From NCBI RefSeq assembly GCF_958298935.1, contig NC_084927.1, positions 23,882,001 through 23,946,000 of the forward strand: DNA of 64,000 bases, given 5' to 3'. Every line of letters starts with the position of its first letter. Positions within the stretch are counted from its first letter, which is position 1. A program made the position numbers and the translations under genes. A model generated the notes under the pieces. It was given only the letters and a program-made list of their open reading frames with translations, did not search any database and was not told where the DNA came from. This document shows positions 47,213 through 58,709 of this stretch, piece after piece. Origin of the DNA: Phragmites australis (Eukaryota > Streptophyta > Magnoliopsida > Poales > Poaceae).

Positions 47213-48717
47213 TGTAGCGAAAATGATCCTATTAGGCTATTTATGATTTTGGTTATTAATGATAATATAGTCATTGGGACTAACATGTTTATCAAGAATA
47301 TATGTTAGTAGGTCTTATGAATGTAATACACGAAGAAGTCACCGAAGTCAAGATAAAATTTAGTTGAATTGAAAAAGTCCCAGGAGAAATGACTACACCG
47401 GATGGTCTGGTGCTCCTAATATTTGCACTCACCAGAGCATCTCTGTCAAAGGGGGACAGAGACATAAAAGCCTCACCGGATAGTCCGGTGACGAAGCAAA
47501 GCAACACCGAACAATACACCGGATAATGAACAGTGCAAAGATGAAAAAGAAACAAAAGACGCAACCCGATAGTTCGGTGATTGATTTGAACACACCGGAG
47601 CATTGTTGACAAAGGGGAGAATGTAGTGACCTCACCTGATGGTCCTGTGATGAAGTAATGTGCACCGAAAAATACATCAGAGCAATTTACACAGAGAATA
47701 TATTGACTCGGATGGCTAAGGTATACTCACCGGAAAGTCCGGTGATGAAGATGGAGTATACACCGGATTATTCGGTGTTCACAGAGGTTTGAGTGAGGTT
47801 CCAACGGCTAGTTTGTCAGAGTGTACTCATCAGATGATCCGGTGTTTGTAATATTGTTCTCACCAGATCATCCGGTGTTAATAGCTCTTTAGAACCATTG
47901 GTTAACGGCTAGTGCATGGGTTTGAGGCTATAAATACCTCTCCACTCAGTCATTTGAGGGTGCCGGAGTCCAGAGAAGTTCATATACACCTAAGAATACA
48001 TTCAAGCCACCAAAGTGCTTAAAGCGATCATCCAAAGCGATTAAGCACAAAATTAGTGAATGATTAATGTTTATAGTGCTAGAGAGTGAGTTGCTACGTG
48101 ATTGCTACCTAGAGAGTGATCAAGGAGTGGCCCAATAATGTACCTCTTGGTACGTTGACACCTTAGAGTCCAGTGACTCGCCGACAATCTTGTTGACACT
48201 CCGACTTAGTGTGAAGCGACGGCAAGGCGATTGTGCAAGAACGCGGAGACCCTTGCCCTTGTGGCTCAAGCTCCGAAGTGATCACGGCGGCGAGGAACCG
48301 AAAGAGAGACTAGTAGTGAGATCTTACCTTGGTGGTTTGGTAGCTCATCCGGGTGGAGGTCTTGTTTTTGTGACTTGGTGGCTCAAAGGCCGTGACCGGG
48401 TGCCGACCGAGAGCATATCCTTTGTTGAGCTCCAACGTGGACTAAGGTGGCATTCATGTCATCGATACTACGGGGAAAAAATCCTTGTGTCAAGTTTACT
48501 CTCTCTACCTTATTTACGTTTCCGTATTTACTTACTTGTAATTTACCTTCTTAGATAGGTTGCAAGTACTTTGATCAGTAGAGTAAATACATTAGATAAA
48601 TCTATAGCATATTTAGATAGAAATTGATATAAGTTTATCTATTGTAGTTTTTTGAGCCGAAATAGTTCTAAGTGTCCTAATTCACCCTCCTCCTCTTAGC
48701 ATGTCACTGATCCTACA
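47213..48717 (+). mobile_element. Solo LTR, Maximus/SIRE-like Copia
   Basis: It starts TGTAGCGAAAATGATCC and ends CACTGATCCTACA, 1505 bp. The flanking 5-mers are CTTCT and CTTTT (4 of 5 match). It contains many imperfect palindromes of CACCGGAT..TCCGGTG form (47396-47880), a TATAAATA box (47930-47937) and a CCTAATTCACCCTCC end, all seen in Maximus-type LTRs. No internal region or second LTR was found, so it is a recombination remnant. Confidence 0.7.
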
Positions 48718-50301
48718 CTTTTGCGCTCCCGCACGACTCCACCCGTGCGCAGTTGAACGGGCGAGACCTTACTCTCTCTAATTATTAAATTCGTTGGGAG
48801 CCGGTGCCCACAAAGTCTCACCCGTTCAACAATGGACGAGACCTTATTCTCGTCGGTTGAACAGGTGACGGTAAGGTAGATCTCATTATTTTTCAAACAG
48901 GCATGTAATCTTAAATTTGGCACTTATTTATCCTAGATAGATAGGCCATGCGCTTACTCACTCGAATTTTTTTGGCAACAATTCGCATTTTCGAGCAAAT
49001 GATATGACACGCAAGGGGGAATTAAAGGAGAGAAAAATACTAAATGGGCCTTGCACATCCCCCAATAAATGAGCCGAAAGTAAGTAAAGCCTTCAGCCTC
49101 TAATGAATGTGGCCCAACTATCTCGCAAGAAAAATACTAATTGGGCCCAACCATTTCGCAAGAAAAATCCTAATTCGGCCCAAATACCTCGCAAGAAAAT
49201 CGTAATTGAGTTTACCAATATTTATTAGCTTTGTCATTCTAAAAGTGTAAAAACCATGAGTTTCAATTGTTTTACACGTGACATTTTTTTTTTATCGTTT
49301 TGTGATCAAAACATTTTTATCCCGTCCATGTAAAAATCAGAGTGACTTGGTCCCTATATCCTTATTTCACGAATCACAAAATTGTTGTTATTTTTTTAAC
49401 ATGAGTATTTTATTTCATTTTTGACTTTTTTTACATATAAACTCACAACACATATCTATGACCAACTTCAATGCATAGCAAAAAAATAAAAAAAATATTT
49501 GATATAAAATCCATCTGTTCGTCTGCGTCATAAATATGTATAAGTAATTTTGTGAATCTGAATGCAGTTAGCTAGCTAAACAATTTTAAAATTAATTCTG
49601 ATTTACATAAACACGTTTCAAAGAGAAACCAAACCTGAAACGTTTTCTTGAGAATGCAGGAGCGTGGCTGCAAAAAATAGATGTGCAAGATATAAATCTA
49701 AAACATGCACATAGAATTTTTAGATGTGTTCATAAAAATTTGCTACCTAAATAGTTGCGGCACATTGAACCCCCCCTAGATAGAATAATTGTGGGTCAGG
49801 ATGGGCAACATTGGTTGTAGGGATGAATTAGAGGGAAAGTTAATTACATTAATTGTTGAATTAATTGGTTGGTATAGTGTAATATATGGGGTGTATCAAA
49901 CAAGCATAAATTATACGGAAACACATGCAAGATCTGGACCATTCGTCAAATACGAATGATGACTGAGATAAAAAAAAATTCGAACTAAACTCGTGCTTTT
50001 TATATTAATATAGATATACTGTAGATATATAATCCAAAAATCTCACAATCAAACCACCACTATAACAGGCGATAATATATAAAATAAAAACTTAACTGGC
50101 ATTCCTTCCATGTCAAATGCTGAAGTTGACAAGCTATCCCGAAGAGCGGATGATTAGGAGGAATAAAAATGTTAGGTAGGGACATTCGATGCTACTTTAT
50201 CGACAAGAGTTGAAAGCTCAGGACAACAAAGCTGACACACACATACTGCGAGCATGACATGTCCTGATCAGATGCTGATCAGAATCATCTGATTTCATCA
50301 A
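48718..50301. other. Intergenic AT-rich DNA with minor repeats
   Basis: A small inverted repeat pairs GAACGGGCGAGAC (about 48757) with GTCTCACCCGTTC (about 48817). The rest is AT-rich with no coding signal. Confidence 0.45.
49110..49212. repeat. Minisatellite, about 33 bp x 3
   Basis: Three tandem imperfect units each contain GGCCCAA, CTCGCAAGAAAA (or TTCGCAAGAAAA) and CTAAT/GTAAT, spaced about 33 bp. Confidence 0.7.
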
Positions 50302-50632
50302 GAGCCCTTTTGTTTCAGCTCTAGATTTTAAAAAGCAATTTTTGAATTCTGGATTGTGAAAAACTGAATTATGAAAAACTGAGGATCCAAAAGCTAAGGG
50401 CTATTTAGCAATCTGGATTTTGTATATGTTGGATTGCTATTTGTGCAGGTCAAAAATCTGAAATGCCCTCATCTGTCTTGGGTACATTGTTTACCATTTC
50501 GTGGCACGTTTCCCATTCAATCGAACTTGTAGCTTATTTGTAAAATACGAAATTGCATAATTAAATTGCACAAAATACATCATTCAAATAAAATTTAATT
50601 TTTGTCCATATCAATATCTTCCTATAAATAAT

Positions 50633-51818
50633 CTACTCTCTCATGGCATACAAAGCATTATCAAGATTATCACGGAAGATATTTATATCTCCCTCTTCTT
50701 CTCCTAATTCACAATTTTCACCACTCCCTTGAGAGGATATTGGCATGTAATTTTCATCTTTATCACACATGTCAAAATCTTCATCACTCATAACACTATC
50801 TCGAATGAAGTTATGAAGAGTCATACATGCATGTATTATTCTTGTTTGCTTTAGCATAGGATAACTTGGTAAGTCCAATAAAATTCTCCACTTTATCTTC
50901 AAAACACCAAATGAGCGCTCAATCACATTGTGAAGAGATGAATACAAATAGTTGAATACCTCCTTCTTGCCACTAGGACGTGGGCCTTGTCGAAACTCCA
51001 GTAAATGGTATTTCGTCCCTTTGTAAGGAGCTAAAAAACCCGTTCGATTAGGATAGCCTGAGTCAACAAGATAAAATTTTCCTAAAAAATAATGTACAAC
51101 ATGAGAAATAGTTTTTGATATTGAAATGAAGTGAGATGAAATCAATAGAATATGTGTCCTTACCATGTGAAGGAAATGGGAACTTGTCGGCATATTTCTG
51201 TATAGCATCATTGAACACCCTCATGTCATGGACCGATTCGGGACATCCCGCAACAACAAAAGTAAACCTCATGTCAAAGTCACATATAGCCAACACATTT
51301 TGAGTGGAATATCCATAACGTCCCACATGTTGAACCAATTTTGCCGCAGGCACAACAACAGGTATGTGAGTACCATCTATTGCACCTATGCAATTATTGA
51401 AATATGGTGCAAAACGAGAACCTTGAAGTCTTGGATGCATCATTGTAAACTCTGGGTCCCTTGGTTTCACAACATCTATTGACATAAGATATATACTATC
51501 CAACACTTCATTGAATTTCCTACTAATTGTTTCCTTTGACCTCTCAAATTGGTTTTTCACCAATAAATTATGAAGGGTATCAAAAAGTGGTCTACTCATC
51601 CTAAACATGTCATAGCAATCTTTTGGAATATTAAGGGTATGCATAACCCAATCATGACCCGATAGAATAGATTCTCTTCTCCGTGACTTGTTCAAATAAG
51701 TGTCGACATAGTACATACCAAATGTGCAAAATATTGCTCCATATTGTTCAAGCACATCAAGTTGATTGCGTGCAACCTCAAATGCTTCATCCTCATCATC
51801 ACTTCCATACATGTTCAT
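50633..51818 (-). CDS. PIF/Harbinger transposase (DDE_Tnp_4), open reading frame
   Basis: Two exons, 51818-51164 and 51081-50633, join in frame (GT-AG intron 51163-51082) to give 367 residues with no internal stop. The start is at the ATG at 51818, right after an acceptor-like TAG, so a 5' non-coding exon is likely. The DDE nuclease landmarks are GAIDGTHIPV (first Asp), CPESVHDMRVF, LVDSGYPNRTGFLAPYKG (second Asp region) and HNVIERSFGVLKIKW (catalytic Glu). This enzyme cuts and pastes the element. It is shorter than typical plant members: about 30 residues expected between LFDTLHNLLV and NQFERSKETISRKF, the helix-turn-helix region, appear to be missing without breaking frame. DNA recognition may be impaired; that is inference. 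Confidence 0.88.
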
Positions 51819-51994
51819 CTACAACATATTCAAACATAGGTATTGTCAAACATAATGCAACAAATACTGTCAAACATAGGCATTGTCAAACATATTTCAC
51901 ATTGATAATGCAATAATTATTGAACCCGAACATAGACATTGTCATACATTAGTTCAAGCAAATATTACATGAATAAGCTAATATTAGATAACTA

Positions 51995-54018
51995 CTAATA
52001 GCCTTCCTTCTTGCACCACATTTTCAACCAACTGAGCCTCCCTTCCTTTGTGGTTATGGTGCGGAATACATCACAATTTTCAGCCTTTACAAAGAGTTGG
52101 CTAGCCATGAAATGCTCTACACTTCCTTCGGTTGCTTCACACTCTACCGTCAAGCTCATCACTTCCTTAATGGACTCAAACCTCATTTCACCCTACATCA
52201 CCTTATTGGCAACATCACTATTAGCCTGCATAGTATCCCAAATGCCCTTCATTATCTTAACCATGGGGTTCTTCACTTTCTTCTTTGGGCTAGTCGCATT
52301 GTTACTGCTACTACATCGCTTTAGTGGATTACTGCCCTTTGAGTGGCTCTCATCTCTGCCATTTTCTTCACTACCTCTTTCTCCAATTCCTTCTCCTATT
52401 CCTTCTCCGGGAACACAAGAAGAAAAATCATCCACTGCTGTAAGATCAAACATGATCTGAAGCTCATTCAGACACTCAGGTGGACCATTCTTAAGCTTCC
52501 TCCATTCTGCATGATTCTGTAAAACATTACAAGATAATAGTGGTTCAGATTTGTAAACAATACATACAGTGTAAATGATGGACATCAATAAAAAAATTAG
52601 TACCTTTGTGTTCACTTTCCAGTAACTGTCACTAGCCATCACCGTAACTTTAGCACTGTCCCATCCAAGGCCAGTGTCTTTGTTAAGCCTTAGCCAAAAG
52701 CTATACAAACCCTTAAGTGAGTCCCATTTGTTTTTTAATTCTAGAGTGACGCAAGCCAGTTGTTAACAAAAACTTCTCAGCTATATTCTTATACCCTCTA
52801 GTAGTCATAACTCCAATAGGTCTATTCCCAGCTCTTATTTCCTCAACACATATTTCACAAAATGCTCTATTGTTGATGGTATTCCAATCGGCTTTGTCAA
52901 ACTCATCGATCTATTCGGTAACAATAAGCAAGATTAGCAGCCCCTAAACATGCAATAGAATAGTAGATTTGGCACATATCAAATGATAGACACTACTGAC
53001 TCTAAACATGCAATAGAACAGTACATGCCATCAATCTATCCCATTACTGACCAGCCTCAACTCAAGCTATCAGGAGTAATTTGGTACATATCAAATGATA
53101 AACAACAAGTAATACTATAAAACAATTGGCATGACAAGCATTACTCCACAAGAATTTCAGAATAAGTTTACTAGCTGAGAACAAGTTCACTCTCAAAAAA
53201 GGTCTTCTCCTAGGAACCTAATAGCCTAGCAGTACAACAGTGGAGTGCACTTCTTTTACCAATCAAAGAGGCATGTGATTACATGAAGCAAAACTATTGT
53301 TGATGATCATACAAAAGCACACGCACAAAATAGTTTCATCTCACTAAATAGAATTGAGGCAAAATGATCTCACCGCGCCTGGGAGGGGAGCTGCACCGCC
53401 AGCTCCTGAGAGGGGAGCAGCACCGGCCGAGCTTGGGAGGGAAGCAACGCTGGTCGCCAAGCCGGGGAAGGCAGCAGTGCTGGCCGCCAAGCCGGGGAGG
53501 GCAACAGCGCCGGCCGCCAAGTAGTGGAGGGAAGCAGCGCCGACCGCCAAGCCGTGGAGGGGAGCAACGCCGGCCGCCAAGCCGGGGAGGGCAGCAGCGC
53601 CGGCCGCCAAGCCGTGAAGGGGAGCAACGCCGGCCGCCAAGCCCGGGAGGGGAGCAGAGCCGGCCGCGCGGGAGGGCCGAGGCGCCCTGTATGCGGTCGC
53701 GCCAACGCTGGAGAAGTAGGCCGCCGCGCTATCTCCTCGAAACAAGGTCGCTGCCGAGCCGGGCCGCACCGGGCCGCGAAGTGCTCCGGGCAGAGGAGAT
53801 GGGACGGCCGAGGGAGAGCCGCCGTCTCCGAGGAAGTAACTCGGCGCGTCGTCGATGGGGAACGGGTTGTGCGCCTCCGCGCCTGGGATCAGATGCGCGA
53901 CGCAAGATGAGGCGGGCGAGGGAGCACCGTCGGGCGAGGGAGAGGCCCCGGCCAGACCGTCTCGGTACGAGAGGGCGGTGTCGAACTCGTTGGTGGCGGA
54001 GGCGCCGAAATCGTCCAT
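51995..54018 (-). pseudogene. PIF/Harbinger ORF1 (Myb/SANT-like protein), disrupted
   Basis: Exon 1 (54018-53374, start MDDFGASATNEFDTALSYRD) is Ala/Gly/Pro-rich with ten-residue repeats. Exon 2 (52910-52604) carries the trihelix/SANT-like domain (EFDKADWNTINNRAFCEICV, GYKNIAEKFLLTTGLRHS). After the break it continues with SFWLRLNKDTGLGWD and SDSYWKVNTK. Exon 3 (52516-51995) encodes WRKLKNGPPECLNELQIMF, a Ser/Lys-rich linker and the C-terminus ending KKEGY. Two lesions are visible: an extra base in an A-run (plus-strand T-run about 52732-52737) that shifts the frame, and a stop (TAG, 52195-52193) where the frame otherwise continues. ORF1 normally binds the element ends and partners the transposase, so this copy is unlikely to mobilise itself. 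Confidence 0.82.
53421..53660 (-). repeat. In-frame 30-bp minisatellite in Harbinger ORF1 exon 1, eight units
   Basis: About eight units of 30 bp, each with GGCCGCCAAGCC on the plus strand, encode ten-residue repeats of the form GLAAGVAPLH/GLAAGAAALP. The unit length keeps the reading frame. Confidence 0.85.
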
Positions 54019-54337
54019 GGCGGCGCTAGGGTTCGAGAGAAACACTGGAGACGATGGGGAACACGGGTTTGACTGTGGAGACCGCGGTCAAGGGCGTGTG
54101 GGAGCGGGAGGGGGGTAACGAAGGGCAGAGGTGGGTAAATTCCACTCAATATTGATGGGTAGTTCGGTCTTTTTGTAAATCAAAAGCTGAGAAAAGCTGG
54201 TGAAGTACAGATTGTGGGATTGTGATAATCTAGACTATAAATTGTGGAATCCAGCTTATAGAAGCTGCTTGTTTGTTTCCACTTCAACTTATAAAAGCTG
54301 GATTCTACAATCCTAAGTGCAAACAAACAGGCCCGAA

Positions 54338-55465
54338 GTCACTACTTCAAGCCCTATGATATATGATCGAGGTTTAGCATTAAATTTCAATTTGATTGGA
54401 GTTTAACGTTTTTTGTTAGTTATAAAATATTTCTGATTTTATATTTATTTTATCGTTTTTAGGTTAGATATGTAATTTTTTTTATTAGTCTTTTTTTTGC
54501 GAAAGAAAGAAAGACAGTGCCTTCAAAGGGAAGTGAGGATCCTGATCCGATGGGAGTAGCTACAGGGTGAGACAACGATGCTCAAGCAGGTATGCTCATC
54601 AAACAATTTACTTCTCTTTCAAAAATCTTATTTTTGAGCTAATTTGGTATCTTATAAAATGTAACAAATCAGTAGAAGTTTTTTTCTTTCTAGTATGCTT
54701 AAAGCTCATATTTCTTTCAGATTAGGCATTTAGAGTTTCGGATTTGACTGAACTGTAACTCAAACTGATTCTTCGGATGCTACTTTTTCTCCTTTCCGTT
54801 TCTTTTCTGATCTTCTCTTGCAGGAAATTCAGATAATGGTATCGAATTCTCAACTGCTCCTAGAGGAACGAATCATTGACGCCTGCATGGCACTAACCAT
54901 TCTGGCAGCAAAACGGAAGTCAAAATGGCCACTAATAACTAAGATTATCAAACAGGTTCCATGGATCACGAGAAGACCGATCACTGCTGCATGAGCTAGC
55001 ACAAGACCACCACGCACATGGCCACTCACATGCATCTACGTGATCAGGCAATCAGAGATTCAGAGCATGGCGTCGCATCACACTGAGCTCTCTCCTTACA
55101 CCTTGAAAGACTTGCATAATGCGAAGGGATGTGAAGCTCGTCTTGAGCATGCATGCGCCTCGGTTGTGCTGCAGCTGCTACCGGTGGTCATTTGTTTTGC
55201 TGCAGTGGGGACCGTCTCTGAATCTGCACCCGCCCGACTTCGAAAAACGTCTGCGCTGCCAAAGTTGAGCAGCCCTGGTTGTTTATGGGATTAAGTATAC
55301 CAACCAAACAAGGAGTAATTTCTTAAGAATAGGTTAGAAGGTTCTTTTGGTTAACCATAGGAAACTGACATGACTAACGACCAGCAGTCTACAGCTACTT
55401 TTGCAATTACAGTGTTGAGAGCTGTATCTGAATTACTTGAAGAAAACCTAGGCTTAGGTAGTACC
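54338..55465. other. Intergenic, no gene recognised
   Basis: There are short frames only. A mixed-composition patch at 54830-55300 has no recognisable domain. Confidence 0.45.
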
Positions 55466-56189
55466 ACCGTGACTCCTTTATGATTAAGTTTTATCTCGAC
55501 GTAAGCTTCTTAATGATATCACATGCACTTTCAACCTTTCCACGGTTTTGAGATCAAACCATGAAACCTCGTGCACGCATCTCAAAGCGTGACTCACTGT
55601 CACTTGCTTGACCTCAAGCAATCCTCTCGATGTCGATATGTGTACTCCGTCTTGCGATCTTGATCGCAACTAAGTCTCTCCCGCTCTCGATTCCTCGAGC
55701 CGCCTTGTCACTTACACCGATATCCCTTTCGCTTGACTTTATCAACACAATATCTCTATCCATCTTACATGCTTTGCTTAACCTCCATATGCACCATTAG
55801 GATCACCTTTGATTCTGTCTGGCCTCCTCAATCGTTCGGCACCAAGCATCTTGCTTGGCCGCGATCATCCCACCTTCGACCATTAAGTTGCATCCATTAC
55901 GACACATCAAGAGACAAGCAAACATATTTTTCTAACTCTAACTCCAGTTAGTCCACAATCAAAATTCTCAGTTGAAGTCACATTCTAAAGAAGAAGCGTG
56001 AACACAAGACAAACGGACTTCATCCAGGGTACCTGGAAGTTCTGGATTCAATCTAGAAGTTCTGGTACTTGGAAGTTCTGGATTCAATCCAGACAGGGGC
56101 TCTTTGTTCCAGTTTTCTCATGAAATCGGAAGTTCCGGGTTCAGGACAGAAGTTTCGGGTTAATGCAATCGAAAGTAAACACCGGAAGC

Positions 56190-56720
56190 CTATCCTTGCC
56201 GCCTTGGTGATCTCGATGGACTTGAGCTTGCTGAAGAGTTCATCACAAGTCAATGTGTCATAACTAGATGACTCTTCAATACTTGAAATCTTTACTTCTC
56301 ATATGCTACGACCAAGAGCACAGAGAAGCTTGATTGCCTTCTCATGATCAGAGTAGGACAAAACTCCAGTGGATCTTAGATTGCTGATAATCCCATCAAA
56401 ACGAGCAAACATGGCATCCAACGACTCTCCGGGGCCTGGCACAAACATTTAATATTCTTGGTTGTATGTGTTTTGATGCGGAGCCTTGATTTGATTGGTG
56501 CCCTCATGAGAAACACTCAAAGTAGATCAAATCTCACGAGCAATCCGGAGGTGTTGAACCCTGTCAAACTCATTCTGACTCAGGCTTATGAACAAAAAAA
56601 ATGGTCTTATTGTTGGTCTCATACTGTGTTCAATTTGAACCTAAGTCGTGCGAGTATCAGTGATCTCATTGTTGGAATAAATTATTTCTCATACTGCACT
56701 TCTTTGGCTTAAGAGATAAG
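56190..56720 (-). pseudogene. Copia gag fragment (UBN2-type)
   Basis: Minus-strand text includes PGESLDAMFARFDGIISNLR, SYSDHEKAIKLLCALGRS followed by a stop, and TCDELFSKLKSIEITKAA, where it joins LTR sequence. This is the gag_pre-integrase/UBN2 region of Copia elements. It is truncated and carries stops. Confidence 0.8.
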
Positions 56721-56839
56721 CTTTCATTCGCACTTTTCATTACGAAAAATTACAGCCATCAAACAATGGAATCTTCTTGCTTCTCTCCATTGTCACATAG
56801 GGATTACAAAGCCGGTTAATGTCAACAGGTGATCAAACT

Positions 56840-56853
56840 GGCTCTGATACCAA
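56840..56853 (-). other. Primer-binding site (initiator tRNA-Met type)
   Basis: TTGGTATCAGAGCC on the minus strand lies immediately next to the LTR end. This is the standard plant Copia primer-binding sequence complementary to tRNA-Met. Confidence 0.88.
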
Positions 56854-58704
56854 TGGTAAGATTGAGAACGACGACTAGAGAGGAGATGAATATGCGCATT
56901 AACAATTTCTTTCGTAAAAGATGATATTCTCCTATTTTTTCACCCAACGTACCTCAAAAATGGATTATAATAAAGTGCAACATTCGACAAAAAAACACAG
57001 CGGAAACAGAAAAAACCCAGAAGTTTCGAGTTGGATCCAGAAGTTCTGACCTGTCGAAAGTTTCAAGTTGAACAAAATAGTGATTCGAAAAATCAAAATT
57101 CAAACTTGAAAATTCAATCAATGGTGGGTCTCATGATTGGATTAGAACACTAGGTTCCAAAGCATACTAATCCATGATGCATCCCCACACAAGGCTTGAA
57201 TCTTGAGAAGGAACATCCAAATATAAAAAGATTAACATCGGGTGAAGAAAGTCTCCAAGTTGATAGATAAGATATAAAGAAATTCAATACCTAATTGTGT
57301 ACATTTATACGTAAATTTTATGCCTCCAGAAACGGGAGAAAAAAACCACTCCAATAAGGTAAGAAATTTCAGCTTAAGCACGAAAACGAAAATTGCAACT
57401 AAATGACAAAAAACTTACGAACTCACAAAGGAACCAATAGAGCGAAACAAAAAGGAGTTGAATTCAAGCACAAGAGAAAACATAAATTTCATTGCTCGTA
57501 GATGTCAGCCCTATTTTAGACGAATTAAAAAAAAATCCTTACAAAACTCTAACCTAATATATTGGTTAAGCATTTATCTTTCTCTTATCTAAAATCCTAG
57601 CACTAAACTCTTATATGAATGGCTCAAGAGGTTCAAGCGGTTGGTTCAAAGAGCTTAACTAGCACTCGTCCTTTATTTACAGCCTAGATTCGTTGATCTC
57701 TAAGTTTCCTAACTTATTACCAAAATACCTCTATCTTACAGTGCACTCCTACCTATCATCAAGGATATTTTTATCTATTTTCTTCTCCATTAATCGGACG
57801 ACCGTGACGCCTTTATGACTAAGTTGCACCTCGACTCAAGTTTCGCGATGATGCCACGTGCACTTCCACCCTTCCCACGGTTTTGAGGCCAAACCGCGAA
57901 ACCCCTTGCACACATCTCAAAGCGTGACTCACTGCCACTTGCTTGACCTCAAGCAAGCCTCCCGATGCCTACACGTGTACTCTGTCTTGCGATATTAACC
58001 ACCACTAAGTCTCTCTCACTCCCGATCCCTTGGGCCGTCTTGCCACTTGCATCGATATTTCTTTCGCTTGACTTTATCAACACGCCATCTTCATCTATCT
58101 TTCATGTTTTTTTTTGACCTTCACGTGCACCGCTAGGATCACCTTTGACTCCGTCCGGCCTTCTCGATCGTCCAGCACCAAGCACCCTGCTTGATCCCGA
58201 TCATCCCACTTTCGGCCGCCGAGTTATCCATTACCAACACATCATGAGACAAGCAAATATATTTTTCCAACTTTAACTCCAGTTAATCCACAATCAAAAT
58301 TCTTAGTTGAAATCATATTCCCAAAAAGAATCATGAACACGGGACAAACAGACTTCATCCAGGGTACCCAGAAGTTTTAGATTTAATATGGAAGTTCTGG
58401 TACTCAGAAGTTCCGGGTTCAATCTGGACACAGGCTCTCTGTTCCAGTTTCCTCATGAAATCGGAAGTTTCGGGTCTAGGTCGGAAGTCCCGGGTTCATA
58501 CAACCGAAACTGAATACCGGAAGCTCCAACGATTAAAAAAAACTCTGAATGTCGGATAATCATCCGAAAGTTCCGGATTCAATCTGAAAGTTCCGGGTTC
58601 ACCAGAATCAGCCCATCAAAACTTAAGCAAGGCCAAAGATCATCAAATCTAATTAATCCCAATATTAATCGTTCATTGTAACCAAACCAAAACATATTTC
58701 AACA
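56854..58704 (-). repeat. 5' LTR of the Copia remnant
   Basis: It starts TGTTGAAATATGTTTTGG and ends CAATCTTACCA on the minus strand, 1851 bp, followed directly by the primer-binding site. It contains repeated GGAAGTTCCGGGTT-like motifs at 58360-58610. Confidence 0.8.
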
Positions 58705-58709
58705 TTTGG

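Larger units (their letters stand above)
50302..54334 (-). mobile_element. PIF/Harbinger DNA transposon with two-gene layout
   Basis: Both Harbinger genes lie on the minus strand: ORF1 (Myb/SANT-like) upstream and the DDE transposase downstream, as in Ping/Pong/PIF. The right end inverted reads GGGCCTGTTTGTTTGCA and the left end reads GAGCCCTTTTGTTTCAG, similar imperfect terminal repeats. Adjacent 3-mers are CAA (50299-50301) and GAA (54335-54337), close to the TWA-type duplication but not exact. Subterminal AAGCTGGATTC-like repeats fill both edges. End assignment is tentative; membership of the superfamily is certain from the proteins. Confidence 0.85.
55466..58704 (-). mobile_element. Rearranged Copia remnant (LTR fragment, gag fragment, full LTR)
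   Basis: Read on the minus strand: a full 5' LTR (58704-56854), a primer-binding site, a gag fragment (about 56720-56190), then a partial second LTR copy (about 56187-55466) that matches the first part of the 5' LTR (58560-57790). A deletion has removed everything from mid-gag through pol into the second LTR. The right flank is TTTGG; the left end is truncated, so no target duplication can be checked. Confidence 0.8.

Noticed and set aside
53421..53660. Regular 30-bp repeats resembling a CRISPR array
   Set aside because: The units are contiguous without unique spacers and encode protein repeats in a plant transposon.
53364..54118. Long plus-strand frames (Arg/Gly/Pro-rich)
   Set aside because: They are shadows of the 30-bp repeat exon of Harbinger ORF1; the minus frame starts MDDF and fits the two-gene layout.
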